Part shown: one piece after another, positions 1-7,329 of the stretch
Numbering within the stretch: the stretch's first letter is position 1
How the letters are laid out: every line of letters begins with the position of its first letter
Origin: Psychromonas sp.
GTDB taxonomy: Bacteria; Pseudomonadota; Gammaproteobacteria; Enterobacterales; Psychromonadaceae
DNA: 9,325 nt
Reading direction: 5' to 3'
NCBI GenBank assembly: GCA_023145575.1
Contig: JAGLDN010000125.1
Coordinates: forward strand, 1 to 9,325
Position numbers and translations under genes: made by a program
The notes under the pieces: model-generated
Databases searched by the model: none
The model's input: the letters and a program-made list of their open reading frames with translations, nothing else
What the model was told of the DNA's origin: nothing

Positions 1-21
1 CAAGGTAGTTGACGTCTGATA
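1..21. repeat. Left copy of a 21-bp inverted repeat shared by both window ends
   Basis: The first 21 bases (beginning CAAGGTAGTTGACGTCTGAT) are the exact reverse complement of the last 21 (9305-9325). After one mismatch a further four bases also agree. Read inward, the same sequence abuts an interrupted hsdR here and an interrupted methyltransferase gene at the other end, and it contains a TGA in the reading frame of both genes, so it probably belongs to neither. It could be the outer end of an insertion sequence present in two inverted copies, where assembly stopped, or a leftover library adapter. I do not recognise it as the end of a known IS. Confidence 0.8.
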
Positions 22-1582
22 GAAACGCGTGTTGAAGAAGGCTCAACGGTTGCAGGTAAAGCGATGTTTGTGTGTAGTGCGCGCAATATTGCTTATCAAT
101 TGCATCAAGCATTAGAAACACTTCGTCCTGAATGGTTTGATGTTGTAGACACTGATAATGCTGCAACGCTTTCTGATACCGACAGGCAACGCGCGATCTG
201 CGAAGGGCGAATAGCAGCACCGTCTGAAAAGTCAAAATGGTAATGATGCGTGGGAAAGATGATGTTGAACGTTTATATAAATTACTGGGCGGTAAAGATC
301 AGCGCAAAGAGTTTGATAAGCAGTTTAAAAATAAAAATTCGAATTTCAAAATCGCGATTGTGGTGGATATGTGGCTAACAGGCTTTGATGTGCCATTTTT
401 AGATACCATGTATATTGATAAACCAATCCAAAAACACAGTTTAATCCAAACAATTTCACGCGTTAATCGTCAGTTTGAAGGTAAAGAGAAAGGGCTAGTG
501 GTTGATTATATCGGCCTAAAGTCGGCAATGAATAAAGCGTTGGCGCAATATGGAAAAACCGATGAAACCAATTTTGAAGATGTTAATGCCTCTGTTATAG
601 AAGTGAAAAACCAATTAGATTTATTAACTCGTTTATTTCATAAATTTGATAGCGCGCCTTATTTATCAGGAAAAGTGGTTGCCTAGTTAGCGTGTTTAAA
701 TCCAGCCGCTGAATTTGCACAGATAACAGAGAAATGACAAAAACGCTTCATGGATTTAGTGAAACGCTTAAAAGCCGCTTATGACATTTGCTGTGGTAGT
801 GAAAAAATCAATGAAAACGAGCGAAATCATATCCATTTTTATTTAGCAATCCGCTCAATTGTTTTCAAACTCACTAAAGGTGAAGCGCCAGATACCGCAC
901 AGATGAACGCAAAATTGCGGACAATGATTAATGAAGCACTGCAAAGTGATGGCGTTGAGGAAATCTTCAAACTCGGCAATGAAGAAGGTGGTGAAATTGA
1001 TATTTTCAATGATGATTACATTGCAAAAATTGAAATGATAAAACTGCCCAACACCAAAATTAAACTGTTACAAAAGCTGTTATCCCAAGCCATTGGCGAG
1101 CTAAAAAAGTAAATCTGGTTCAACAAGGTGTCGATTTCACCAAACGGTTTGATGCACTCGTTGCGCAGTATAACGAACGTAAAGAAGATGATGTACTAGT
1201 CAGTAAGGTATTAGAAGAGTTTTCAGAGAGTATGGTTGATTTGATTTACAGCGTGAGAAAGGAGATGAATTCAGGTGATGAGCTAGGCATCGATATTGAA
1301 GAGAAAGGCTTCTATGACGCATTAAAATCATTATCGATGAAATATGATTTCGACTACCCAGAAGACAAGCTTATTGAGTTGGCACAAGCGGTGAAAAAAA
1401 TTGTAGATGACAAAGCAAAATATACCGATTGGTATCATCATGACGATATTAAAGCCGCGTTAAAAGTGGCTCTCATTTTAGTGCTGGCGAAGTTTGGCTA
1501 TCCACCTATTAGTCGCGTTGAAGTGTATAAAGAGATTTTTGAACAAGCGGTGAATTTTAAGCCAAAAAGGAGATACGTCTAA
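22..1582 (+). pseudogene. hsdR: HsdR, type I restriction enzyme R subunit, C-terminal part, broken
   Basis: HsdR is the ATP-dependent translocase and endonuclease subunit of type I restriction systems. About 520 residues of its C-terminal half can be followed. First comes helicase domain 2: GKAMFVCSAR near the left edge, then the motif V region WLTGFDVPFLDTMYIDKP and the motif VI region QTISRVNR at 370-460. The helical C-terminal domain of the EcoR124/EcoEI type follows (DFTKRF, GYPPISR, ending KPKRRYV). The frame is broken four times. A one-base deletion lies in the A-run near 228. A TAG at 684 stands where Gln is expected (likely CAG to TAG), and a TGA lies at 735. A second one-base deletion lies in the A-run at 1103-1108, after which KKVNLVQQGVDFTKR restores the family pattern. 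The nuclease and first helicase domains lie beyond the window or are lost. No hsdM or hsdS is visible. The gene cannot make a working subunit as read. Family identity is very secure; that the lesions are real rather than sequencing errors is likely. Confidence 0.9.
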
Positions 1583-1720
1583 ATTCACACGTAGAGCATG
1601 AAAACTCGCGGAGATTTTCACCTCAAAAATGTAAAATTCTGTGTCTAGTTTTAGTATGTAATAAAAGATCAATTCAATCGTCGAATAAATTAAATAAAAC
1701 ATAATGCATCAAATATGATA

Positions 1721-1729
1721 TGTTATATT
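1721..1729 (+). promoter_or_regulatory. Possible extended -10 promoter element for the arginine kinase gene
   Basis: TGTTATATT fits the extended -10 pattern (TG, one base, then a TATAAT-like hexamer) and lies about 65 bases before the kinase start. The surrounding 1583-1794 spacer is very AT-rich. No convincing -35 box is seen 17 bases upstream, and TATGAT at 1714-1719 is an equally possible -10. A pyrimidine-rich stretch (1741-1757) follows in the presumed leader. I see no clear ArgR box. Confidence 0.25.
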
Positions 1730-1794
1730 GTGTAAGCAATCCCCCTCATTCCTCCCCATTAAAACGAAATATAATAAAATAAAAAGAGATAAAC

Positions 1795-2904
1795 ATGTTT
1801 ACTTCAAAAATTGAAAAAATTAGAAAAGAATACCCTCATAATTTAATGGCGCGCCATTTTGATACTGCTTATTTTAACAGCTTAGAGAAAAATCAGCAGG
1901 ATAAATTGCAAAGGATGATGAAAAGCGGCTTTGAAAATCCTGACAGTGAAATGGGGATTTATGCAGGTAATGTGGACGAATATTCACTTTTTAGCCCTTA
2001 CTTAAATAATGTCATTTGTGATTATCATCAAGTTAAAAATATCAGATTGAAAGAGTCTAATTGGGATTTTAGCGGCGATCTTGACCTAACAAGCATTGAT
2101 CCATCGTTGTCCAATAGCTCAATGCGCGTTCGTGTTGGTCGAAACGTCGCGAGATTTCCTTTACCTGCCTCGATGTCGCAAGATGATCGTGTTGCATTTG
2201 AAAATGTCATGATAGATATTTTTAAAAAATTGATTGAAAATCCATTATTTGGTGGGCGTTATGTTTCACTTACTCCAGGCTGTGAATATGAAATTTCAAA
2301 TGAGCAATACGCACAGCTTGTGGCTGAGCATAAAATGTTTAAAGATATGAGTGGCGATCGTTACCTTGCTTCAGCGGGTATTAATGGAAACTGGCCTTAT
2401 GGACGTGGTATGTATATATCAGAAGATGAGCAATTTATCATTTGGGTCGGAGAAGAGGATCACCTTCGTGTTATGGTAATGAAGCACGGTAAAATGTTAA
2501 ATGATATTTTTTCACGATTACATGATGCGCTGCTTTTTATTGAAACACATGGATTGAGTTTTGCTTATTCTGCCCCGTATGGATTCATAACCAGTTGTCC
2601 GACAAACCTAGGCACTGCGATGCGCGCAAGTTTACACATTATGTTACCAAAACTAACTAATAACGGCCAGGATTTAAATAATCTTAAAACGATGGCGAAA
2701 GTCTTACAACTTTCAGTGAGGGGGGCGGACGGTGAGCATTCACAGGCTGGAAAAGGTGGCCTTGTCGATATTTCACCAACGGCGAGATTGATGGTGAGTG
2801 AGTCTGAAATAGCGAAAAAACTATACCAAGGTATCAATGATCTTTGGCAGTTCGAAAAAATTTGTAAGACAAATGTAACTGAAGATGCTTTATCAGTAAA
2901 ATAA
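1795..2904 (+). CDS. ATP:guanidino phosphotransferase, probably arginine kinase
   Basis: This enzyme reversibly moves phosphate from ATP to a guanidino compound, most likely arginine, giving a phosphagen that buffers ATP in the cytoplasm. The 369 residues match the full length of monomeric animal-type arginine kinases. An all-helical N-terminal domain (about 1-90) carries the guanidino-specificity loop MGIYAG at 53-58, short as in arginine kinases and unlike the longer creatine kinase loop. The catalytic domain follows. Visible key residues are the nucleotide-binding arginines around RVRVGR (111-116), a NEED-like box read as GEEDHLR (219-225) with the catalytic Glu at 221, the signature CPTNLGT (268-274) with the reactive Cys268, and RGADGEH (309-315) with the second catalytic Glu at 314. 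The Asn of the NEED box is Gly here. A weak AGAG ribosome site precedes the ATG. The gene stands alone with its own terminator and has no lesions, although the preceding hsdR is broken. Phosphagen kinases are rare in bacteria and I recall one in Moritella, so transfer from a eukaryote is plausible. Taurocyamine or another guanidine as substrate cannot be excluded. Confidence 0.93.
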   Translation: MFTSKIEKIRKEYPHNLMARHFDTAYFNSLEKNQQDKLQRMMKSGFENPDSEMGIYAGNVDEYSLFSPYLNNVICDYHQVKNIRLKESNWDFSGDLDLTSIDPSLSNSSMRVRVGRNVARFPLPASMSQDDRVAFENVMIDIFKKLIENPLFGGRYVSLTPGCEYEISNEQYAQLVAEHKMFKDMSGDRYLASAGINGNWPYGRGMYISEDEQFIIWVGEEDHLRVMVMKHGKMLNDIFSRLHDALLFIETHGLSFAYSAPYGFITSCPTNLGTAMRASLHIMLPKLTNNGQDLNNLKTMAKVLQLSVRGADGEHSQAGKGGLVDISPTARLMVSESEIAKKLYQGINDLWQFEKICKTNVTEDALSVK

Positions 2905-2929
2905 ATTTAGCTCATATCCCCGTTATAAC

Positions 2930-2966
2930 ATAGCCCTTAACTGATCATCATCTAAGGGCTATTTTA
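2930..2966 (+). terminator. Intrinsic terminator after the arginine kinase gene
   Basis: ATAGCCCTTA (2930-2939) pairs perfectly over ten bases with TAAGGGCTAT (2953-2962) across a 13-base loop, followed by TTTT. It begins 26 bases after the kinase stop codon and also separates the kinase from the convergent minus-strand gene ending at 3026. The T-run is short, so strength is uncertain. Confidence 0.75.
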
Positions 2967-3025
2967 TGCGTAGGATCTAAGGATCTCCACGCTTGCTATA
3001 TTTTGTATTTGCAATTAAAAACCAA

Positions 3026-3475
3026 TTATCGCCCTAAAAAAAGTGGTAATTGCTGACTATTCAATAGCAGCGTATTTTTTTTATCTATTTGTAATAAGTA
3101 ATTTTTTCCATATTGAATAAGCTTAACTGTCACAGACTGATCTTTATTGGCTGTATAAATCTGTATAATAAAAGGATTTTTTGACTGAATAGGTGAAGCG
3201 TGTTTTTGCAGGAGTAATGTTTGCCAAGTATGCACAATTTTCGATAGTTGCTGATTTGAAAGTCCTAATTTTGGTACACTTATCCAGCCTCGTCCAGATC
3301 GTTTTATTGAAAAATCAGGTGTTTTAATTTCAACAATGGTTAAGGCTTTGTTGATAACGGTTTGTTGATCTTTTTTAGAACTCGGCAATAATTTATGCCC
3401 AAAATTAAAGATAAAAATAACCGTCAAAATGCCAAAAATCAGCACGTTGTTAAAGCCTTTTTTTGATAGTCTCAT
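3026..3475 (-). CDS. Small single-span membrane protein of unknown function
   Basis: I do not recognise the family. The 149-residue product starts with a short basic tail (MRLSKKG), then one strongly hydrophobic segment at about residues 9-26 (VLIFGILTVIFIFNFG). The remaining 120 or so residues are polar and would lie outside the inner membrane. There is no signal-peptidase motif that I trust, so it is probably an N-terminally anchored protein. The C-terminal part alternates short hydrophobic strands (FIIQIYTA, VTVKLIQYG, YLLQIDKK, TLLLNS), suggesting a small beta-rich domain. The ATG at 3475 was chosen over a TTG four codons upstream because GGAG sits six bases before it and the TTG would lie within that ribosome site. 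It follows rpmG on the same strand, but a strong terminator lies between them, 18 bases before this start. The gene may need its own promoter inside that terminator region, or depend on read-through. Confidence 0.72.
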   Translation of the reverse strand: MRLSKKGFNNVLIFGILTVIFIFNFGHKLLPSSKKDQQTVINKALTIVEIKTPDFSIKRSGRGWISVPKLGLSNQQLSKIVHTWQTLLLQKHASPIQSKNPFIIQIYTANKDQSVTVKLIQYGKNYLLQIDKKNTLLLNSQQLPLFLGR

Positions 3476-3491
3476 TTTTTTCTCCAAGCAT

Positions 3492-3519
3492 AAAAAAACC
3501 CAGTATATACTGGGTTTTT
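3492..3519 (-). terminator. Intrinsic terminator of the rpmB-rpmG operon
   Basis: CCCAGTATATACTGGG (3499-3514) is a perfect palindrome with A-runs on its left and T-runs on its right, so in either direction it reads as a GC-based stem followed by Ts. On the minus strand it gives seven Ts and ends the rpmB-rpmG transcript 18 bases after the rpmG stop. The A/T flanks extend the stem. Confidence 0.85.
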
Positions 3520-3536
3520 AGCAGATAGAATCAAAA

Positions 3537-3692
3537 TTATTTGATTTTCCCTTCTTTGTACATAACATGCTTACGTACAACGGGATCAAACTTCTTGATT
3601 TCGAACTTTTCAGGCATGGTTTTTTTATTTTTATCAGTTGTATAAAAATGGCCAGTACCAGCGCTTGAATTTAAACGAATTTTATCACGCAT
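3537..3692 (-). CDS. rpmG: 50S ribosomal protein L33
   Basis: A 51-residue product, MRDKIRLNSSAGTGHFYTTD onward to MYKEGKIK at the end, matches bacterial L33 over its whole length. It is slightly shorter at the N-terminus than the 55-residue E. coli protein. L33 is a small protein of the large ribosomal subunit near the E site. This is the cysteine-free form: no CxxC pairs, hence no zinc ribbon. A strong ribosome site (AAGGAG) lies six bases before the ATG. Only ten bases separate it from rpmB upstream, so the two are cotranscribed, as in most gammaproteobacteria. Confidence 0.97.
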   Translation of the reverse strand: MRDKIRLNSSAGTGHFYTTDKNKKTMPEKFEIKKFDPVVRKHVMYKEGKIK

Positions 3693-3702
3693 TTAGAGCT
3701 CC

Positions 3703-3939
3703 TTAAATTTTAATGCCATTAGAACGGATATCAGATAGAACTAAATCAATACCTTTTTTATCGATGATACGCATCCCTTTAGTAGTTAGGCGTAATTTTA
3801 CAAAACGGTTCTCACTTTCAACCCAAAAACGATGTGTTTGTAGGTTAGGTAAGAAGCGACGTCGTGTGCGATTTTTTGCGTGTGATACATTATTACCAAA
3901 AACTGGACGCTTACCTGTAACTTGACATACTTTAGACAT
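3703..3939 (-). CDS. rpmB: 50S ribosomal protein L28
   Basis: The 78-residue product begins MSKVCQVTGKRP and contains the typical NNVSHAKNRTRRRF basic stretch and the WVESENRFVKLR core, at normal L28 length. L28 is a component of the large ribosomal subunit. The reading frame stays open upstream to 4056, but the start at 3939 is right: it gives the family N-terminus, has GGAG eight bases upstream, and the promoter found at 4025-4053 lies inside the longer frame. It heads the rpmB-rpmG operon, downstream of radC on the same strand. Confidence 0.97.
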   Translation of the reverse strand: MSKVCQVTGKRPVFGNNVSHAKNRTRRRFLPNLQTHRFWVESENRFVKLRLTTKGMRIIDKKGIDLVLSDIRSNGIKI

Positions 3940-4024
3940 GTCGTTTTCTCCAAAAATAATTGTTTTACTCGAGCAAAAAGTCGAAGACATTTTTAGGCCG
4001 TCGCCAAAGGCTTCGTAGCCGAAC

Positions 4025-4053
4025 TTTATACAGAAATAAGTATAAAAGATCAA
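4025..4053 (-). promoter_or_regulatory. Sigma-70-type promoter of rpmB-rpmG
   Basis: On the minus strand TTGATC (4048-4053) and TATAAA (4025-4030) are separated by exactly 17 bases, with TG directly before the -10 box. Transcription would start near 4018, giving a leader of about 80 bases before rpmB. The leader holds a small GGCT-ACGA-AGCC hairpin. The promoter lies in the 134-base gap after radC, so the ribosomal genes need not depend on radC transcription. Confidence 0.7.
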
Positions 4054-4073
4054 CAAAAAAATTGGTTTTATGG

Positions 4074-4751
4074 TTAAATCCAGCCATTTTCTGCAAAAGA
4101 AGTTACTTTCCCGTCGCCTATGATAAAATGATCTAAAACAGCGACGTCAATTAGTTGCATTGCAGACATTATTTTTTTTGTTATTTTTCGATCGGACATG
4201 CTTGCACTCGGATCCCCACTTGGATGGTTATGAACTAAAATAATAGCGGCTGCATTTATTCTTAGTACTTTTTGAGCAATGATTCTTGGGTGGACACTGG
4301 CGCTGTCAATCGTACCAAAGAAAAATTCATGAAAGCAAATGACACGGTGCTGAGTATCAAGTAATAGCGCGGCAAACACTTCATTCGGGTAATCACGCAT
4401 TTTTGACATTAAAAAATCTTTAGTTTCAGAGGCGCTAGTCAAGGCATCCCCCTTTTTCATGCTCTCTTCTAAATATCGCCGTGACATCTCTATAACGGCT
4501 TGAAGCTGCACATACTTCACCTGTCCTAAGCCTTTCTTTTCGCAAAATTCATTTTCTGTTGCACTAAACAGTGCCTGTAAAGAGCCAAATTGCTTTAATA
4601 ATGATCTCGCCAAACTCACAACATCAATACCTTTGCAACCCGTTCGTAAAAAAATAGCAAGTAGCTCTGCATCTGAAAGTGCCCCAGCGCCACGCATAAG
4701 CAACTTTTCACGCGGGCGTTCTTGCGCAGGCCATTTTTTTAATGTCGTCAT
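4074..4751 (-). CDS. radC: RadC family JAB-domain protein
   Basis: The 225-residue product has normal RadC length. The N-terminal half is a helical region with helix-hairpin-helix character (ERPREKLLMRGAGALSDAEL, then FLRTGCKG and KKGLGQVK). The C-terminal half is a JAB1/MPN metalloprotease-like domain whose metal-binding pattern is complete: Glu124 in NEVF, His174 and His176 in HNHPSGDPSAS, Ser184 and Asp187. Despite its name the family's role in DNA repair is not established and its substrate is unknown. AAGGG lies a few bases before the ATG. It is transcribed divergently from coaBC across a 702-base gap mostly filled by a repeat, and is followed by rpmB, the common gammaproteobacterial order. 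Confidence 0.95.
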   Translation of the reverse strand: MTTLKKWPAQERPREKLLMRGAGALSDAELLAIFLRTGCKGIDVVSLARSLLKQFGSLQALFSATENEFCEKKGLGQVKYVQLQAVIEMSRRYLEESMKKGDALTSASETKDFLMSKMRDYPNEVFAALLLDTQHRVICFHEFFFGTIDSASVHPRIIAQKVLRINAAAIILVHNHPSGDPSASMSDRKITKKIMSAMQLIDVAVLDHFIIGDGKVTSFAENGWI

Positions 4752-4793
4752 AACATTCCCTTTGTGTTAAATAAAATCAAAATCTAGACGCCT

Positions 4794-5360
4794 GTGGCGT
4801 AGAGATTCAACAAAAAATTGCAAAATAGAGGGGATAAAATTGATTTATCAGTGATTAACTGCGTTGATCAACGAGAAGTAAGTTAAATGAATACTTTAAT
4901 TCTCACACACTTGCTCACTATAAATAATTCATATTGTACCAATTCGTGCAAATAGCCAAGTTCGCAGGGCCATGAACCTAGTTTAATATGAAAAACCAAT
5001 AGCCTTACATTGCAACAATCGAAAAAGGAGAAATCAATAATTGGCATCTTTTCGTTTTTGCCCATCACACTTGAAGATCCCGGTTTCAGCGAGAATTTAA
5101 AGGCTTAGAGACAAGGCTTTAAAACTCGCCCTGTGAAGATAACTAAGTAAATCATCTTTTGTGTTTTAATACTCACAAAGTGAATAACAATAAAGGATTA
5201 AAGTCTTTTATTAACCATACCGAAGGGAGAATTGCGCCTTGAACATGAATCCCTGAGGTGTCCTGAAAAGAGTATCTTCAGGTGTGATGGGTATATATGT
5301 CGGATCCTACGCCTTACTCTGTACATCGACTACGCGGCTGATGGTGCCTCTTCACGTCAC
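4794..5360. repeat. Interspersed intergenic repeat, copy A, between radC and coaBC
   Basis: This 567-base stretch shares ordered blocks with copy B (8218-8654): TGATTAACTGCGTTGATCA at 4852-4870, CTTTAATTCT at 4894-4903, and CAACAATCGAAAA from 5013. Spacing between the blocks is the same within one base in both copies (42/43 and 161/162). Imperfect inverted ends, GTGGCGTAGAGATTCA (4794) and GGTGCCTCTTCACGTCAC (to 5360), resemble the inner ends of copy B. After the third block it is about 200 bases longer than B and rich in hairpins (the best at 5089-5129). A minus-strand reading frame at 4883-5068 is part of the repeat and I do not call it a gene. It is probably a nonautonomous, MITE-like element. 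It fills most of the 700-base gap, leaving about 40 bases for radC and 90 for coaBC control signals. Confidence 0.55.
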
Positions 5361-5411
5361 GTAAATAAACTGTACTTGAGTGTGATCTCTCAATATTTGC
5401 CCTTATGAGTG

Positions 5412-5420
5412 TGGTAGTAT
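5412..5420 (+). promoter_or_regulatory. Possible extended -10 promoter element for coaBC
   Basis: TGGTAGTAT matches an extended -10 (TG, one base, TAGTAT), 33 bases before the coaBC ATG and outside repeat copy A. No good -35 box is present, which an extended -10 can tolerate. This is pattern matching only. Confidence 0.3.
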
Positions 5421-5453
5421 GCTTCACTTTACTCTTTATTTTAGGATTATTTG

Positions 5454-6680
5454 ATGAATAAGCGTCAGCGCCCATTGTTAGGGAAAAAAATATTACTCGG
5501 TATTTCAGGAGGTATCGCAGCTTATAAATGTGCAGAGCTCACGCGCCGTTTAATTGAGCAAGGTGCTGAAATTAGGGTGGTCATGACAGCTTGTGCAAAA
5601 GAGTTTATCACGCCTTTAACAATGCAAACAGTATCTGGCCATGTTATTTCAGATAGTTTGTTCACGCCTCAGGCCGCCGCGAGCATAGAACATATCGAAT
5701 TAGTCAAATGGGCTAATTTATTATTAATCGCCCCAGCAACTGCAAATATTATTGCTAAGTTAAGCAATGGCATAGCGGATGATTTACTTTCTACCCTTTG
5801 CTTAGCGACACAAGGACCGATTGCAATATCTCCAGCAATGAACGTGCAGATGTATCAAGCCGCTGCAACGCAAAATAACCTTAGTATCATCGCAGAGCGT
5901 GATGTCTTTATTTGGGGGCCCGCAGAAGGTATGCAGGCTTGTGGGGATGTTGGTTTAGGTCGTATGTTAGAACCCGATGCATTAGTTGATTTATGTATTA
6001 ATTTTTTTGCGAGTGATGCGAAAATTTTATCGAGTGTATCTATTACGATAACAGCAGGGCCAACTCAAGAAGCACTTGATCCTGTTCGTTATATCAGCAA
6101 TCACAGCTCAGGAAAGATGGGTTATGCTATTGCAGTTTGTGCGCAAAAAATGGGCGCTAATATAACACTTATTTCAGGGCCTGTTAATTTATCACCTCCG
6201 AAAAATGTGAAGCTTATTAAGGTTTTAAGTGCCAAGGAAATGCACTGTGCAAGTTTAGCATCTTTAAAAGAATGTGATATTTTTATTGCTTGTGCAGCAG
6301 TTGCAGACTACAAACCAGCTAGGTTTGCATCACAAAAAATGAAAAAACAGCAAGGTATCGATGATTTAATGATTAAACTTGTTAAAAACCCAGATATTAT
6401 CGCATCTATTGCCAGTGTTGAACCCCCCCCTTTTTGTGTTGGTTTTGCCGCTGAGACACAGGACGTGAAAGAACATGCTCTAAAAAAATTAAAAGCGAAA
6501 AAGCTAGATCTTATTGCAGCAAATAATGTATCAATAACTGACCAAGGCTTTAATAGCGACCAAAACGCGTTGACAGTGTACTCAAAAAGCAGGCAGTTTG
6601 ATATTCCATTCGCTGACAAAAAAGAAGTTGCTGTTCAATTACTAACTATAATTTCAAAACATTTTACAGCTAAAGAATAA
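5454..6680 (+). CDS. coaBC: Bifunctional phosphopantothenoylcysteine decarboxylase / phosphopantothenate-cysteine ligase
   Basis: The enzyme catalyses two successive steps of coenzyme A synthesis. The CoaB part joins cysteine to 4'-phosphopantothenate using CTP, and the FMN-dependent CoaC part decarboxylates the product to 4'-phosphopantetheine. The 408 residues match the family length. The N-terminal flavoprotein domain shows GISGGIAAYK (17-25), the active-site His80 in EHIELVKWAN, the PAMN box (127-130) and Cys163 in QACGD. The C-terminal ligase domain shows ITAGPTQEALDPVRYISN, with Asn216 in SNHSSGKMG, then AAVADYKP (281-288) and the KMKK lysines (295-298). The ATG at 5454 was preferred to the TTG just before it because AGGA lies seven bases upstream. 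The frame is intact despite a run of eight Cs (6423-6430). slmA follows after 33 bases and is probably cotranscribed; dut, which often lies between these two genes, is absent. Confidence 0.96.
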   Translation: MNKRQRPLLGKKILLGISGGIAAYKCAELTRRLIEQGAEIRVVMTACAKEFITPLTMQTVSGHVISDSLFTPQAAASIEHIELVKWANLLLIAPATANIIAKLSNGIADDLLSTLCLATQGPIAISPAMNVQMYQAAATQNNLSIIAERDVFIWGPAEGMQACGDVGLGRMLEPDALVDLCINFFASDAKILSSVSITITAGPTQEALDPVRYISNHSSGKMGYAIAVCAQKMGANITLISGPVNLSPPKNVKLIKVLSAKEMHCASLASLKECDIFIACAAVADYKPARFASQKMKKQQGIDDLMIKLVKNPDIIASIASVEPPPFCVGFAAETQDVKEHALKKLKAKKLDLIAANNVSITDQGFNSDQNALTVYSKSRQFDIPFADKKEVAVQLLTIISKHFTAKE

Positions 6681-6713
6681 ATGTTTTGAAAATACAATTG
6701 AGGATAATCAAAA

Positions 6714-7328
6714 ATGCCCCCTAAAGTGGCACAAAAAAAAACAAATAGAAAAGAAGATATTTTACGCACTTTAGCTTTTATGCTTGAAGGTAAGCCAGGA
6801 GAGCGCATTACAACATCTAAACTTGCCTCTCAAGTAGGGTTTTCCGAAGCTGCGTTATATCGGCACTTCCCAAGTAAGGCTCGTATGTTTGAAGGCCTGA
6901 TTGACTTCATTGACGAAACCATTTTTACTCAAATTAATGTTATAAAAGCGACGGAAAAACAAGCATTTATTCGTATTGAACATCTTTTATATTTTTTACT
7001 TGCATTTGCACAACAAAACCCAGGTATTACACGCTTGTTAACTGGTGATGCTTTATTGGGTGAAAATAAAAGATTACAAACGCGTATTGAGCATATTTTT
7101 TCTAAATTAGGATTACAAATAAAACAAATTTTACGCGAGAAACCTATCCAAGATGGAGGGAAGTTACTGATTGATGAAGCAATTATATCAAATTTACTTT
7201 TAGCGTATGTAGAAGGACGGATGAACCAATTTGTACGTAGCCAGTTTAAACAAAAACCGACTAAAGATTTCAAGGAACAATGGATCTTGTTGCATAATGT
7301 GCTAATTAATACAACGACGGAGCTTTAA
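6714..7328 (+). CDS. slmA: Nucleoid occlusion factor SlmA (TetR family)
   Basis: SlmA binds specific chromosomal sites and, when bound, blocks FtsZ polymerisation so that division does not occur over the nucleoid. The 204-residue product aligns with E. coli SlmA (198 residues) along its whole length. A TetR-type helix-turn-helix lies at about 31-52 (ITTSKLASQVGFSEAALYRH), followed by FPSKARMFEGLIDF. The all-helical dimerisation and FtsZ-binding domain includes NPGITRLLTGDAL (102-114) and FVRSQFKQKPTKDF near the end. GAGGA lies nine bases before the ATG. It follows coaBC closely and is separated from mscS by a single base, so the ribosome site of mscS lies inside the slmA 3' end. Confidence 0.95.
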   Translation: MPPKVAQKKTNRKEDILRTLAFMLEGKPGERITTSKLASQVGFSEAALYRHFPSKARMFEGLIDFIDETIFTQINVIKATEKQAFIRIEHLLYFLLAFAQQNPGITRLLTGDALLGENKRLQTRIEHIFSKLGLQIKQILREKPIQDGGKLLIDEAIISNLLLAYVEGRMNQFVRSQFKQKPTKDFKEQWILLHNVLINTTTEL

Positions 7329-7329
7329 T

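Noticed and set aside
1600..1619. Hairpin after hsdR (GAAAACTC/GAGATTTTC)
   Set aside because: It has a bulge and no T-run follows, so it is not a convincing intrinsic terminator.
3940..4056. N-terminal extension of rpmB by 39 codons
   Set aside because: The promoter at 4025-4053 overlaps it, L28 normally starts MSKVCQVTG, and a ribosome site precedes the internal ATG.
4883..5068. 61-codon minus-strand reading frame in the radC-coaBC gap
   Set aside because: It lies entirely in repeat copy A. The matching stretch of copy B has lost the frame, and no ribosome site is evident, so it is better explained as repeat sequence.
6423..6430. Run of eight Cs in coaBC as a phase-variation switch
   Set aside because: The frame is intact, coaBC is normally essential, and a single run of this length is weak evidence for regulated slippage.
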